Origin: Methyloversatilis universalis
Lineage (GTDB): Bacteria; Pseudomonadota; Gammaproteobacteria; Methylococcales; Methylococcaceae
NCBI GenBank assembly: GCA_020723665.1
Contig: DYIL01000023.1
Location: forward strand, 13,784-50,598
Length of the DNA: 36,815 bases
Direction of reading: 5' to 3'
The translations under genes and the position numbers were made by a program. Below are positions 14,668 through 23,739 of the stretch, piece after piece. The number at the start of each line of letters is the position of its first letter. The stretch's first letter is position 1. Under the pieces are notes generated by a model. It saw only the letters and a list, made by a program, of their open reading frames with translations. It was not told the origin of the DNA and did not search any database.

Positions 14668-16287
14668 TCACCACGACGCCGGGTGACAATCCAGGGACCC
14701 AAGTTCGGCGGTCAAACTCTGTTGGCATTTGCCGACAGCCTTGTCCCGATACATCGACTGATCGGCAGCCCTCAGCAGCTCGGCAAGGGTCAAGCCGTCT
14801 TCGGGGTAAACGGCTATGCCCACGCTGGTTCCCAAAACGGCCATGACCTTGTGCATACCGTTAATTTCCTCGGACAGATGAGAAAAGGCTTCCTTGATTT
14901 TTCGGGCCACCGACTCCGCACCGCTACGGTCTTCGATACTCTGCAAAAGGACTACGAACTCGTCTCCTCCGAGCCGGCCAACGGTATCCGTCTCCCGAAC
15001 GGAACGCTGAAAAATCCGGGCGGCACGTTGCAAGACCTTATCTCCCGTTTGATGCCCGTAGTAGTCGTTGATCTGTTTGAAACCGTCCAGATCAAGGTAA
15101 AGCAAGGCTAACTTCTGATTCGAACGATATGCCGCAGCCAAGGCCTGGTCCAAGCGATCCATGAAAAGCTGGCGGTTGGGCAGTCCGGTGAGAGGATCGA
15201 AATTGGCCAACAGAAACAGCCTGTTGCCCTCTTCGAGTTTACGCTTTTCATGGCGATCGTGGATTCTGGCGATGACCAGAAAAGCGAGTAGGAATGCCAA
15301 GGATTCCACCAAGATCAGATTCAACCGGCGCCAATCCAGATCGGCCCACCCCAACTGCCGTTCGAGTTCGAGTCGGAATAACTTTTCCGGATCGCCGAAA
15401 GCGCTGCGGAAAAGAAGCTTGGGGAACAAGGCGGATTCCAGGGCGCTTACCGGCGGCGCCTGCCGATATATCAATCTATCGCTCGGGGATGTGTCGGCGT
15501 GCAACGCTCCGAAGAGGGTGAGCGCCAGCGAAACGGAATCGGACGAATCGGACGGCAGGTGGAGCAGCGCATTTATCCTGCATATCACTACTGCGAAGCT
15601 TACCCCGTCCGCCAGACTTACTGGCTCGACCAAGGCGTATCCCCACTCGCCGTTATCCAACAGAAAAGCGCGGCTCGCGGTAATTTCCCTGGATGCCCCG
15701 GCGGATTGGAAGGCGTTTTCGAGTGTGGATAGGAAGTCGGAGCCAACAGCCGGCGATGTCGGAATCTTGTTATCGGACGGCTCGGCCGAATTCGGAAAAT
15801 ACAAGAGCGGTTTGCCGCTGGCCGCAACCCGAATCAGATTGTTCACGGAGCCGGAAAAAACGCGGGCACGGGAACTGTTCGGAACACCTTTCTGTAACCG
15901 CAAGGCTGCGAACCCGTCCAGTTCCTCCATGTCGATTTTCGGAACGACGCCCATGAAGTAGATGCCCGGATCCTGATCCCAAATCAAACGCGTGTAGCTT
16001 GCCACTTTTTCCTCGCTTGAGGGCTCCTGCACTTTCAGGAAAGCAGCCAAACCATGGGTCGCATCGACATGGCGGCGCGTCTGCGAAACGAGTTGCGCCT
16101 GAATCAGCGCGGACGTTTCGGAAAACCGCTGGGTTTGCTGATGAATATCGAGAAAAACGGCGAACGCCAGTCCTGCGCAGGCGATCAGCAGCCAACAGAT
16201 CGTCAATAACGCATACAGCGAGAATCGCTTGACAATGAATTCGGCTATCCCTTTCTGCAGCAACGACGCGGGCTGCGTAGCTTTCAT
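14668..16287 (-). CDS. CHASE-GGDEF membrane diguanylate cyclase
   Basis: This 539-residue enzyme makes cyclic di-GMP. TM1 lies at about 24-47. A periplasmic CHASE sensor domain (about 55-260) contains RLIWDQDPGIYFMGVVPKI and EPVSLADG. TM2 is at about 312-330, then a short linker and the GGDEF domain (about 350-520). The active site RLGGDEF is intact (440-444), with an inhibitory I-site RETD (431-434) five residues before it, so product inhibition is expected. No EAL domain is present. The frame is open to 16533, but that extension overlaps the well-supported small gene at 16424 on the other strand, and the TM begins just after the ATG at 16287. CHASE ligands vary and none can be read here. 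Confidence 0.9.
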   Translation of the reverse strand: MKATQPASLLQKGIAEFIVKRFSLYALLTICWLLIACAGLAFAVFLDIHQQTQRFSETSALIQAQLVSQTRRHVDATHGLAAFLKVQEPSSEEKVASYTRLIWDQDPGIYFMGVVPKIDMEELDGFAALRLQKGVPNSSRARVFSGSVNNLIRVAASGKPLLYFPNSAEPSDNKIPTSPAVGSDFLSTLENAFQSAGASREITASRAFLLDNGEWGYALVEPVSLADGVSFAVVICRINALLHLPSDSSDSVSLALTLFGALHADTSPSDRLIYRQAPPVSALESALFPKLLFRSAFGDPEKLFRLELERQLGWADLDWRRLNLILVESLAFLLAFLVIARIHDRHEKRKLEEGNRLFLLANFDPLTGLPNRQLFMDRLDQALAAAYRSNQKLALLYLDLDGFKQINDYYGHQTGDKVLQRAARIFQRSVRETDTVGRLGGDEFVVLLQSIEDRSGAESVARKIKEAFSHLSEEINGMHKVMAVLGTSVGIAVYPEDGLTLAELLRAADQSMYRDKAVGKCQQSLTAELGSLDCHPASW

Positions 16288-16423
16288 GCTACTATTCACT
16301 GCCGACTTCGTGGCCTCGAGGGTTCCTGGAATGCCACCGGAATGGCAATCTGGTCCGGGGAGAAGGTACGACTCCGCATCTCTTCGAACCCACAATTGCA
16401 ACAAACTCTGGAAGAGGAGATAC

Positions 16424-16657
16424 ATGTTCAAACCCAGACTCGACGTATTCCTTGCTTTTCCGATCCATACCACTGCTCTGGTCGCAAACTTTCTAACTCT
16501 ACTGTTCTTGCCGCTGGTGCGCCCACCGATCACGCTCTCCGTGCTGCTAGCCGCATTACTGGTTTATCTTTCGATGTTCTTTGGTGTCAAATCGGCGGCT
16601 CACAAAAATTCGAGACGCTTGTCGTTGACTGACGACGATAAACCAGGCGTTCGTTGA
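16424..16657 (+). CDS. Small membrane protein, two TM helices
   Basis: This protein of 77 residues starts at ATG 16424, preceded by GAAGAGGAG 4 nt upstream. It has two hydrophobic segments (about 9-30 and 35-55) separated by a Pro-rich turn (LVRPPITL), then a basic/polar tail (HKNSRRLSLTDDDK) that would be cytoplasmic. No family is recognised. It is divergent from the CHASE-GGDEF gene with 136 bp between starts, so the two may share regulation. Hydrophobic pattern and ribosome binding site together make it more than a chance frame. Confidence 0.65.
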   Translation: MFKPRLDVFLAFPIHTTALVANFLTLLFLPLVRPPITLSVLLAALLVYLSMFFGVKSAAHKNSRRLSLTDDDKPGVR

Positions 16658-17035
16658 ACGGTCATCCTGCCACCGCGCCGGTCCCATTCACCCGACGTCT
16701 ATTAGTCAGGCCCTTAAATAGCTTCCTGGCGGTTACGGGCCGTCGCCCAGTCCGGTCACGCTTAAGAGCCCTCAGCCCACGCGGCTTGTTGCCGCGCCTG
16801 GGCATCCCTGCCCCGGATTCACCCGGCCTATCTTTAATAGGCCGGGTGGATAGCTTATACTCGGGCAGCCAAAGATAATGTGACTTAGTACCAAGTCCCG
16901 CACAAACCGCTCATCAATGTTTGATGCAAGAACCGTGCGCAAGCCTCTCGTTTCCAATGGCGTAGTTGATGCCCCGTACGTTGCGCCGCGTGTGGCCGCC
17001 GGATAAGGAGTACGCCACGACCTTCGGTTGACCCC
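16658..17035. other. Non-coding spacer with two inverted repeats
   Basis: No gene is seen in 378 bp. It carries a 12-bp perfect inverted repeat at 16820-16848 and an imperfect one at 16775-16803 (GCCCACGCGGC / GCCGCGCCTGGGC around TTGTT). Neither has a T-run, so they are not typical intrinsic terminators. The RDD gene starts immediately after. Confidence 0.55.
16820..16848. repeat. 12-bp perfect inverted repeat
   Basis: CACCCGGCCTAT and ATAGGCCGGGTG are separated by CTTTA. The stem is strong, but no U-tract follows on either strand. It could be a Rho-type end, an RNA-stabilising hairpin or a protein site. Confidence 0.6.
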
Positions 17036-17455
17036 ATGACTCCGAACCGCAATCCTCCCGGCCTGCTGCGCCGCCTGGGAGCCTTTTTTTACGATATGGT
17101 GGTGCTGGCCGCGGTACTCTTCGCCGCGACGGTCGTGCTATTGCCGCTCAATGGCGGAGAAGCCTTTCGACCGCACCACGGACTCTATAGCGCGTATCTC
17201 GCGATGGTGAGCTTCGGTTTTTTCGGATGGTTCTGGACCCATGGAGGGCAGACCCTTGGAATGCGCGCCTGGAAAATTCGCCTCTGCACGACAGACGGCA
17301 ATCCCATCTCCTGGGGTCAGGCATCGATTCGCTTTGTATGCGGCTTGATATCCCTTAGTTTCGCAGGACTCGGCTTCCTTTGGATTTTGTTCGATTCGCA
17401 AAGGCGTAGCTGGCACGATCTCGCGTCCGGAAGCAGAATCGTTTGGAAGAATTGA
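17036..17455 (+). CDS. RDD-family membrane protein
   Basis: This 139-residue protein fits the RDD family. Its first helix carries the signature RRLGAFFYDMVVLAAVL (Arg, Asp and a conserved Asp in the helix). A second helix follows at about 45-65, then GQTLGMRAWKIRLCTTDGNPISWGQASIRF, the conserved loop, and a third helix ending WILFDSQRRSWHDLASGSRIV. Some RDD proteins affect ion homeostasis, but most have no defined role. It stands alone, with no gene within 370 bp upstream and 530 bp downstream. Confidence 0.88.
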   Translation: MTPNRNPPGLLRRLGAFFYDMVVLAAVLFAATVVLLPLNGGEAFRPHHGLYSAYLAMVSFGFFGWFWTHGGQTLGMRAWKIRLCTTDGNPISWGQASIRFVCGLISLSFAGLGFLWILFDSQRRSWHDLASGSRIVWKN

Positions 17456-17989
17456 TGGGTAGAGGCGACATCCCAAGCTCCCACATCGGCGGCGGTTAAC
17501 AGCCTGTCAGCCCGGGCACCGCTTGGCGTTTCGTTCGCCGATCCGGCGGGCGGCCTGGTCCCAACTATGCTTTCGGGGAGGCGCCAACTCCGGCGGCGCT
17601 CCAGGTCATGCGCGAAGTATCCTTCCGCGGAAACTCCCTAGACCCGAACCTGTCGGATAACCTTGCAAAGGCGTTATTTTCTCGGTCCGTTCCGGAAATC
17701 GACCAATCTTAGGAATTCCGGCAAGGAGGGAGGACATTGCGCCGGCGCGCTCCCCCCACTCTTTTGAAAGTACGGAGCGCTTTTTGGATCGTATCAAACC
17801 GATATTCGAGGATATCGTCTCGCGGGGATGGATGGTCCCTTTCCCTGAACACCGCGCTGCGTCGAGTTTTGGCGCCTGTGCAGACGGCGTTCCGGATCAA
17901 CATCGTCCGATGCCCTCGACGGCAGGTCGCGCGGCCCGTATAGCCTTTCGATAAAATGAGACGTAGGCTGGAACCCAAGAGACAACGCC
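17456..17989. other. Leader region of nrdJ, no gene supported
   Basis: This 534-bp spacer lies upstream of the cobalamin-dependent ribonucleotide reductase. Several short frames exist, the longest about 68 codons on the plus strand, but none has a ribosome binding site plus a protein-like sequence. I looked for a cobalamin riboswitch B12 box and for a clear NrdR-box pair and did not find either by eye. Confidence 0.5.
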
Positions 17990-20296
17990 ATGGCCACCAC
18001 AATGCGAAGCAAGTTTTCGGCGGTCAGAAAACGCGACGGCCGCATCGTGGCTTTCGATCAGTCGCGCATCACCCGCGCGGTCTACCTCGCCATGCAGGCC
18101 AGCGGGGAAGGCGACCTCACGAGAGATCCCCGGCAGGTTTCCGATGCCGTAATCGCGGAACTCGACCGGCGCTATCCCGATGCGCATCTTCCCCATATCG
18201 AAGAAATACAGGATCTGGTCGAAGAGACCCTCATCCTCCAGGATTTTCCGAAAACCGCCAAAGCCTACATTCTCTACCGCCATCAAAGGGCGCAAATCCG
18301 CGAAAGAGCCAAGCTGATTCCGGAGCGGGTCAAACAGTTAGCCGCCGACAGCAAGCGCTACTTTCCGAGTTCCTTGGGGGAATTCATCTACTATCGCACC
18401 TATTCGCGCTGGATAGACGAGGAGGGACGCCGCGAAACCTGGGTGGAAACCGTGGACCGCTACATGGCGTTCATGCACGAAATCCTCGGCGACCGCCTGA
18501 CGCCGGCGGAATACGGAGAGATCCGAAGCGCTATCCTCGAACAACGCGTCATGCCATCCATGCGCCTGATGTGGGCGGCCGGCAAGGCGGCGCGTGCGAC
18601 GCATGTGGCGGCTTACAACTGCGCCTACCTGGCGCCTTCCTGCTTGGACGATCTGGCCGAGATCATGTACCTCCTGATGTGCGGTGCCGGAGTCGGTTTC
18701 TCCGTCGAAAGCCAGAATACCCAACTGCTCCCTATCATCAAGCGCCAGAGCGGACTCAAACGTCCCGTCCATAAAATCGCCGACAGCAAGGAGGGTTGGT
18801 GCGACGCCTTGAAGCTCGGGCTGCGCGCTTGGTACGAGGGCCAGGATGTGGACTTCGATTATTCGGAACTGCGCCCGGCCGGGGCTCGACTGCACACCAT
18901 GGGCGGCCGGAGTTCCGGTCCCGGTCCCTTGAAAGCGGTGCTCGACTATACCCGCAGCCGGATTCTCGCCAATCAAGGCAAGCGGCTGCGCAACATCGAT
19001 GTGCACGACATCGTTTGCAAGATCGGCGAGGCGGTGAGCATGGGCGGGGTGCGCCGCTCCGCCCTAATCTCGCTGTCCGATTTCGACGATGAGGACATGC
19101 GTGCGGCCAAGACCGGCCATTTTTATATCGGTCATCCGCAACGGGCGATGGCCAATAATTCGGCGGTCTACGACGCCAAGCCCACGGCGACCGATTTCTT
19201 GGAAGAGTGGCTGGCGCTTGCCAAGAGCGGTACCGGGGAGCGCGGCCTTTTTAACCGCGGAGACCTACCGCACCAGCTGCCCGAGCGGCGCTGGCCGCTG
19301 TTCGAACCCTACTGGGCCACGAGCGGCACGAATCCTTGCGGGGAAATCATTCTGCGCTCCAAACAGTTTTGCAATTTGAGCGAGGTGGTCGCGCGGCCCG
19401 AGGACACCGAACGGACACTGCTCGACAAGGTCAGGGTAGCCGCTATCCTCGGCACCTATCAGTCGATGCTCACCGAGTTTCCCTATCTCTCGGACGAATG
19501 GCGACGGAATTGTGAAGAGGAAAGGCTGCTGGGCGTCTCCATCACAGGTCAATGGGACTCGTGGGCCTCGCGGCAGCCCGAGACGCTGAAGAAGCTTCGC
19601 GAGTATGCCATCGAGATCAACCGCCGATATGCGGCCCGCTTCGGCATCAACCCTTCAGCAGCAGTCACCTGCGTGAAGCCGAGCGGAACCGTTTCCCAGC
19701 TCGTCGACTCAGCCTCCGGAATGCATCCGCGCTATGCCCGGTATTATGTTCGGCGCGTCCGCATCGCGGCGACGGATCCGCTGTTTGCGATGCTGAAGGA
19801 ACAGAAATTTCCCTATTGTCCCGAGGTCGGTCAGATGGACGGCCAGGCCACGACCTACGTGTTGGAGTTTCCGGTGCGTGCACCCGAAGGCACCATAGTC
19901 CGCGCCGATCTGAGCGCCCTGGATCAGCTCGAATATTGGAGAACGGTGAAGCGCCATTACACCGAACACAACCCATCGGTGACGATTTCCGTGGGTTCCG
20001 AGGAATGGATCCAGACGGCCAATTGGCTGTACGAAAACTGGGAGTTGCTGGGCGGCTTGTCTTTTCTTCCGCGCACCGAAACCGTCTACCAACTCGCCCC
20101 GTATGAGGAAATCTCCAAAGAGGAGTATGAAGCGCGGATGGCCAGCCTGCCGGCGATCGACTTCTCCCGCATCGTCCTTTACGAGAAGGAAGACCAGACC
20201 GTCGGTGCCAAATCGCCCGCGTGCGTCGGCGACCTCTGCGAAATCGATCCGGAAGAAGGCCCACTCGCGGCAAAGCCCCCTGACCGATGGCGCTGA
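17990..20296 (+). CDS. nrdJ: Adenosylcobalamin-dependent class II ribonucleotide reductase
   Basis: This 768-residue enzyme converts ribonucleotides to deoxyribonucleotides without oxygen or a second subunit. An N-terminal ATP-cone (about 6-105: VRKRDGRIVAFDQSRITRAV) gives allosteric control. The catalytic barrel has NPCGE (C450, E452) as the thiyl-radical site, and the disulfide pair is probably C211 (AYNC) and C461 (FCNL). The C450/E452/C461 spacing matches C408/E410/C419 of Lactobacillus RTPR. The C-terminal tail ends with C745-x4-C750 (CVGDLC), the re-reduction pair, also arranged as in RTPR. The ATG at 17990 directly precedes the ATP-cone. No nrdAB lies nearby. Confidence 0.93.
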   Translation: MATTMRSKFSAVRKRDGRIVAFDQSRITRAVYLAMQASGEGDLTRDPRQVSDAVIAELDRRYPDAHLPHIEEIQDLVEETLILQDFPKTAKAYILYRHQRAQIRERAKLIPERVKQLAADSKRYFPSSLGEFIYYRTYSRWIDEEGRRETWVETVDRYMAFMHEILGDRLTPAEYGEIRSAILEQRVMPSMRLMWAAGKAARATHVAAYNCAYLAPSCLDDLAEIMYLLMCGAGVGFSVESQNTQLLPIIKRQSGLKRPVHKIADSKEGWCDALKLGLRAWYEGQDVDFDYSELRPAGARLHTMGGRSSGPGPLKAVLDYTRSRILANQGKRLRNIDVHDIVCKIGEAVSMGGVRRSALISLSDFDDEDMRAAKTGHFYIGHPQRAMANNSAVYDAKPTATDFLEEWLALAKSGTGERGLFNRGDLPHQLPERRWPLFEPYWATSGTNPCGEIILRSKQFCNLSEVVARPEDTERTLLDKVRVAAILGTYQSMLTEFPYLSDEWRRNCEEERLLGVSITGQWDSWASRQPETLKKLREYAIEINRRYAARFGINPSAAVTCVKPSGTVSQLVDSASGMHPRYARYYVRRVRIAATDPLFAMLKEQKFPYCPEVGQMDGQATTYVLEFPVRAPEGTIVRADLSALDQLEYWRTVKRHYTEHNPSVTISVGSEEWIQTANWLYENWELLGGLSFLPRTETVYQLAPYEEISKEEYEARMASLPAIDFSRIVLYEKEDQTVGAKSPACVGDLCEIDPEEGPLAAKPPDRWR

Positions 20297-20635
20297 AGAT
20301 CGCCATGTGGTTTTAGAGGGAAGATGCCGAACTTGGCCCGTCGTGATTCACGTGACGGTCGCACCTCCTCGAGGGAACGACCCTGTTCGGGCGGCGGGGG
20401 CGAGCCGTGCTGGGCAATGCCATTTCGGAAACGGTTTGTCTGCCCGAGAACTTTCCTACGAACTGCTTGTACTGCAACGCGGGTGGTACATGTCGCATTT
20501 CCGCGACACCTCGCCATCGGACAGCTGTCGAGAATTCAGAAAGATTTTTGGCGGAATCCGGAATCACAGATGGGGCGTAAGGAAGGCAAAATCTCCTCAC
20601 GCCCCGGATTGTCGTACGTTTATGCGTTCGACGGA
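20297..20635. other. Spacer between nrdJ and hpf, possible minigene
   Basis: No certain gene is present. A short GTG-initiated frame at 20407-20580 (57 codons) has four clustered cysteines, CLPENFPTNC-x2-C-x5-C, which resembles a metal-binding knuckle, but there is no convincing ribosome binding site. At 20287-20314 a 6-bp stem (ATGGCG/CGCCAT) followed by GTGGTTTT may help end nrdJ transcription. Confidence 0.35.
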
Positions 20636-20998
20636 TCAGAGCGCGGTGGACGAAACTTTATGGTTCTTGATTTCGCCGCGCTGGATACGAACGTGCTCCT
20701 CGAGCTGGCGCTTTGCGGCGTCGAAAGCATCGCGTAAAGCGACGTATACGTCCTCGTGTGCCTGTTTGTCGTGATGATCACGGCTGACTACGATTTGTCT
20801 GTGAGGCACGCTCAAGTCGATCCTGACTTTAAAGAGATTACCCTGATGCTGATGATGGTGCTCCGCTTCGACGGCGACTCTGCAGCTGATGATGTGATCG
20901 CAGAATTGCTCCAGCTTGGCGGCTTTCTCCCGAATGCGGGTTTCAACGGCGTCGGAATGAGGAACTCCTCGAAACGTAATCTCTAGTGGTACTTGCAT
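20636..20998 (-). CDS. hpf: Ribosome hibernation promoting factor (HPF/RaiA family)
   Basis: This 120-residue protein matches the short HPF/RaiA family. It opens with PLEITFRGVPHSDAVETRIREKAAKLEQF (beta-strand then helix, conserved), continues with CRVAVEAEHHHQHQGNLFKVRIDLSVP, and ends in the DVYVALRDAFDAAKRQLEEH helix. These proteins bind the 30S decoding region and inactivate ribosomes in stationary phase or stress. It lacks the long-form C-terminal dimerisation domain. It is followed by a His/Arg-rich short tail. It lies on the same strand as kbl, but 306 bp away, so it probably has its own promoter. Confidence 0.88.
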   Translation of the reverse strand: MQVPLEITFRGVPHSDAVETRIREKAAKLEQFCDHIISCRVAVEAEHHHQHQGNLFKVRIDLSVPHRQIVVSRDHHDKQAHEDVYVALRDAFDAAKRQLEEHVRIQRGEIKNHKVSSTAL

Positions 20999-21304
20999 AG
21001 GTCTTTCCCATTAAGTGTCAATTCTAAGTAATCCCAAACGTCTCCGCCGAGGCTTCGGTTCAGCATGGGCTGTCCGGCTCGTCCAAGATTTCGGCGTGTT
21101 TTTGGCAGATAGGTCCATCGATTGTTGATGTCGACAGCCCGTCAGGCTTGGGTCTGTGGGGCGGTAAAACGTCTAACCCCCCTTATTTTCCGTGCCGCTC
21201 CGTAAGCAATGATATACAACCCGAACTCTCCGTGTCGACTTGCAGCCCGACGTAACAAGCGCCGGGGCTTGCTTGTATGACCCAATTGCGGAGCACGGGA
21301 GCGA
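20999..21304. other. Spacer upstream of hpf, no gene seen
   Basis: This 306-bp region between kbl and hpf (both minus) shows no protein-like frame. A small stem, CAAGC-CCCGGC-GCTTG on the minus strand near 21250-21270, could end kbl transcription, but it has no proper T-run. A promoter for hpf is expected but cannot be fixed by eye. Confidence 0.4.
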
Positions 21305-22543
21305 TCACGAGGCACGCATCTTCTCGGACTCGTGTAGTACGCTTAAGACCTCGTCGAGGTCCGCCACAGTATGGTCCGCGGAAACCTGAAACCGGATTTC
21401 TTCGTCGCCGCGCGGCACGACCGGGTAAACGATACCGGTCGCTAGAATGCCCCGCTGACGAAGATGAAGGACCATGCTTCGGGTCTTTTCGGTATCCCTG
21501 AGCATCAAGGGGACGACCGGATGCTCCCCGGGAAGCGTTTCGAAACCCGAATCCCTCAGACCTTGCCGGAACTTGGCGGTCGATTCCCGCAAGCGCTCGA
21601 GCCGCTGCCGCCCTTCGGGGCCGGACACGATCTCGATGGCTTTCACGCCGGCGGCCGCTTCACCGGGCGTGATCGGATTCGAATAGATATAAAGCGGCGC
21701 TTTTTCGCGCAAATAGTCGATCAAAAGCGAGTTGCCGACGACATACCCGCCGTTGACGCCGAAAGCCTTGCCCAAAGTGCCGATCAATACATCCACGGAT
21801 CCGCACTCGGTATACTCCTCGACTCCCCGGCCGGTTTTCCCGAAAGCGCCGACACCGTGGGAATCGTCGACGACGACGAGTACCCCTTCGGCGAACTTTT
21901 CGTCACAAGTTCTGGCCAGCGCCAGCAGTTCCTTGAGCGGCGCGTGGTCGCCGCGCATGCTGAAAATGCCGTCGGTCACGATAATGCCGCGCCGGCACGA
22001 TTCGGCCGCCTTCCGCAAGTACGTTTCGGCCTGATCGACGTTCAGGTGTTCGTATACGAACTTCTCCTTCGGACGCGCCAAGCGAATCGCATTGATAATG
22101 CAATTGTGGTTCAACTCGTCGCTGAGCACCGCGGTCTCGGGGCTTATCAGAGTTGGCAAGACGCCCATCACCGTCGCGTAAGCCGAGCTGAACAGCATCG
22201 CCGCCTCGCGCCCGTGGAACTCGGCCAGGCGCTGCTCCAGCCGCACATGCGGCTCGTATGTTCCGCTGATGAAGCGCACCGCTCCCGGGCCGGCGCCGTA
22301 GGTCCTGACACCCTCCTCCTCGGCCCTCGTCACCTCCGGGTGGAGTGCGAGCCCCAGATAGCCATTGGAATTCATACGGAGAAACGGGCGGTCTCCCTCC
22401 CCCTGCAGCAAATAGCGGACACCGCGCCCGTCCCGCGGCGGCAGCACGCCGGTAATGATCGCTTCGCGGCTCTTGCGCATGCCGGACCGATCCAGCTGCG
22501 CCAATTCCTGCTTCAAAAGAGCCTCCATTCGCTCCATGGCCAT
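21305..22543 (-). CDS. kbl: Kbl, 2-amino-3-ketobutyrate CoA ligase
   Basis: This 412-residue PLP enzyme belongs to the alpha-oxoamine synthase family. It cleaves 2-amino-3-ketobutyrate with CoA to glycine and acetyl-CoA, the second step of threonine breakdown. The PLP lysine is in IGTLGKAFG (K259), and the cofactor-binding DDSHG is at 226-230. The glycine-rich YGAGPGAVRFISGT and the conserved SDELNHNCIINA are also present. Length is slightly above the usual 398. The ATG at 22543 follows GAGGTGACG, a good ribosome binding site. It lies 15 bp after the threonine dehydrogenase gene, which supports Kbl rather than BioF or a serine palmitoyltransferase. Confidence 0.87.
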   Translation of the reverse strand: MAMERMEALLKQELAQLDRSGMRKSREAIITGVLPPRDGRGVRYLLQGEGDRPFLRMNSNGYLGLALHPEVTRAEEEGVRTYGAGPGAVRFISGTYEPHVRLEQRLAEFHGREAAMLFSSAYATVMGVLPTLISPETAVLSDELNHNCIINAIRLARPKEKFVYEHLNVDQAETYLRKAAESCRRGIIVTDGIFSMRGDHAPLKELLALARTCDEKFAEGVLVVVDDSHGVGAFGKTGRGVEEYTECGSVDVLIGTLGKAFGVNGGYVVGNSLLIDYLREKAPLYIYSNPITPGEAAAGVKAIEIVSGPEGRQRLERLRESTAKFRQGLRDSGFETLPGEHPVVPLMLRDTEKTRSMVLHLRQRGILATGIVYPVVPRGDEEIRFQVSADHTVADLDEVLSVLHESEKMRAS

Positions 22544-22558
22544 AACGTCACCTCATCG

Positions 22559-23527
22559 TTAAGCGATTGCCCCGCTTTGCAGCTTGGCACGAATCTTCTC
22601 GATCATATCGTGCGTCATTCGCACGATGTCGTAGTGCGCCACCCAGCCCCACTCCTCCCGCGCCGCGCTGTCGTCCAGGGATTGCGGCCAGGAATCGGCG
22701 ATTTCCTGACGCACCGGGTCGATCTCGTAGTCGATCGCGAAATCCGGAACGATTTTCCGGATCTCCGCGGCCAATTCACTCGGCGTAAAACTCATGGCGG
22801 TCACATTGAACGCGTTGCGGTGCTTCAAGCCGGCGGCGTCGGCTTCCATCAGCATCATCATGGCCCGGATGGCATCCGGCATGTACATCATGTCGAGACG
22901 GGTGTCGGCGCGAAGAAAGCAGGTGTAATGACGGTAGCGGATCGCTTGGTAGAAGATGTCCACCGCGTAATCGGTGGTTCCTCCGCCGGGCGGAGTGCGA
23001 TAGGAAATGATGCCCGGCAGGCGCAGCCCCCGTGTATCGACCCCGAAACGGCGGAAATAGTAGTCGCAGAGCAATTCGCCGGTCAGCTTGGTGATGCCGT
23101 AGATCGTGGTCGGGCGCTGGATGGTATCCTGCGGCGTGTCTATGCGCGGAGTGGTCGGTCCGAAAGCCCCGATCGAACTCGGAAAGAACAAGGCACAGTG
23201 GTATTGGCGCGCGACTTCCAGCACGCGGTACAAACCGCCCATATTGACGTTCCAGGCTACCTGCGGCCGATCCTCGGCGACGGCGGAAAGCAGCGCCGCC
23301 AGATGATAGATGGTCTCGATCCGATAGCGGCGCACGACATCCTGAATCTGGCGCAACTGGGTGCAATCGAGATGCTCGAACAAGCCGTCGTCCGTTCCGG
23401 CCGGGGGCATGCGGATATCGGCCGCCACCACGCGGTCCTCGCCATATCGGGCTCTCAGCGCCGGAATCAGCTCCGAACCGATTTGACCGAGCGCGCCGGT
23501 CACCAAAATTCGACCTTGTGAACCCAT
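22559..23527 (-). CDS. tdh: L-threonine 3-dehydrogenase, SDR/epimerase type
   Basis: This 322-residue protein is an NAD-dependent extended short-chain dehydrogenase. The nucleotide motif is GALGQIG (about 12-18). The catalytic triad region has SSIGAFGP and YGITK (the Y-x3-K pair). The conserved TDYAVDIFYQAI and MMYMPDAIRAMMMLM fit the SDR-type threonine dehydrogenases that oxidise threonine to 2-amino-3-ketobutyrate. The frame is open to 23734, but AAGGAG 7 nt before the ATG at 23527 and the Rossmann motif directly after it set the start. The product is the substrate of Kbl, encoded 15 bp downstream, so the operon converts threonine to glycine and acetyl-CoA. Confidence 0.88.
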   Translation of the reverse strand: MGSQGRILVTGALGQIGSELIPALRARYGEDRVVAADIRMPPAGTDDGLFEHLDCTQLRQIQDVVRRYRIETIYHLAALLSAVAEDRPQVAWNVNMGGLYRVLEVARQYHCALFFPSSIGAFGPTTPRIDTPQDTIQRPTTIYGITKLTGELLCDYYFRRFGVDTRGLRLPGIISYRTPPGGGTTDYAVDIFYQAIRYRHYTCFLRADTRLDMMYMPDAIRAMMMLMEADAAGLKHRNAFNVTAMSFTPSELAAEIRKIVPDFAIDYEIDPVRQEIADSWPQSLDDSAAREEWGWVAHYDIVRMTHDMIEKIRAKLQSGAIA

Positions 23528-23739
23528 CGTCTTCTCCTTATCCCCCGCGAATCTCGGGACAAGCAGATCGCCTGCTCTTTCCGAGAGATCGATAGGCCAA
23601 GGGTAAATCTCGGGGATGACCGGGTCAATGCCGCAGAGATTCCGCTGTTCATAAGCTCGACCGGAACCCGGGCCGGCCTTGACAAGCGGGCTCGACGGCA
23701 ACAAGCTGAACCACTGGTCGATACCCGGAGGCATTAGCC

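Noticed and set aside
16288..16533. Upstream extension of the diguanylate cyclase
   Set aside because: It overlaps the start of the small gene at 16424 on the other strand and adds residues before the first membrane helix without a family match.
17456..17989. Cobalamin riboswitch before the B12-dependent ribonucleotide reductase
   Set aside because: I could not find a B12-box-like segment. A covariance-model scan would be decisive.
20324..20737. 137-codon frame between nrdJ and hpf
   Set aside because: It overlaps the hpf gene antisense and has no motif, no ribosome binding site, and a composition typical of out-of-frame GC-rich DNA.
21464..23521. 685-codon plus-strand frame opposite kbl and tdh
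   Set aside because: It is the complement of two well-identified enzymes. Its translation (His/Arg/Gly rich) has no domain pattern. It arises from codon bias in GC-rich DNA.
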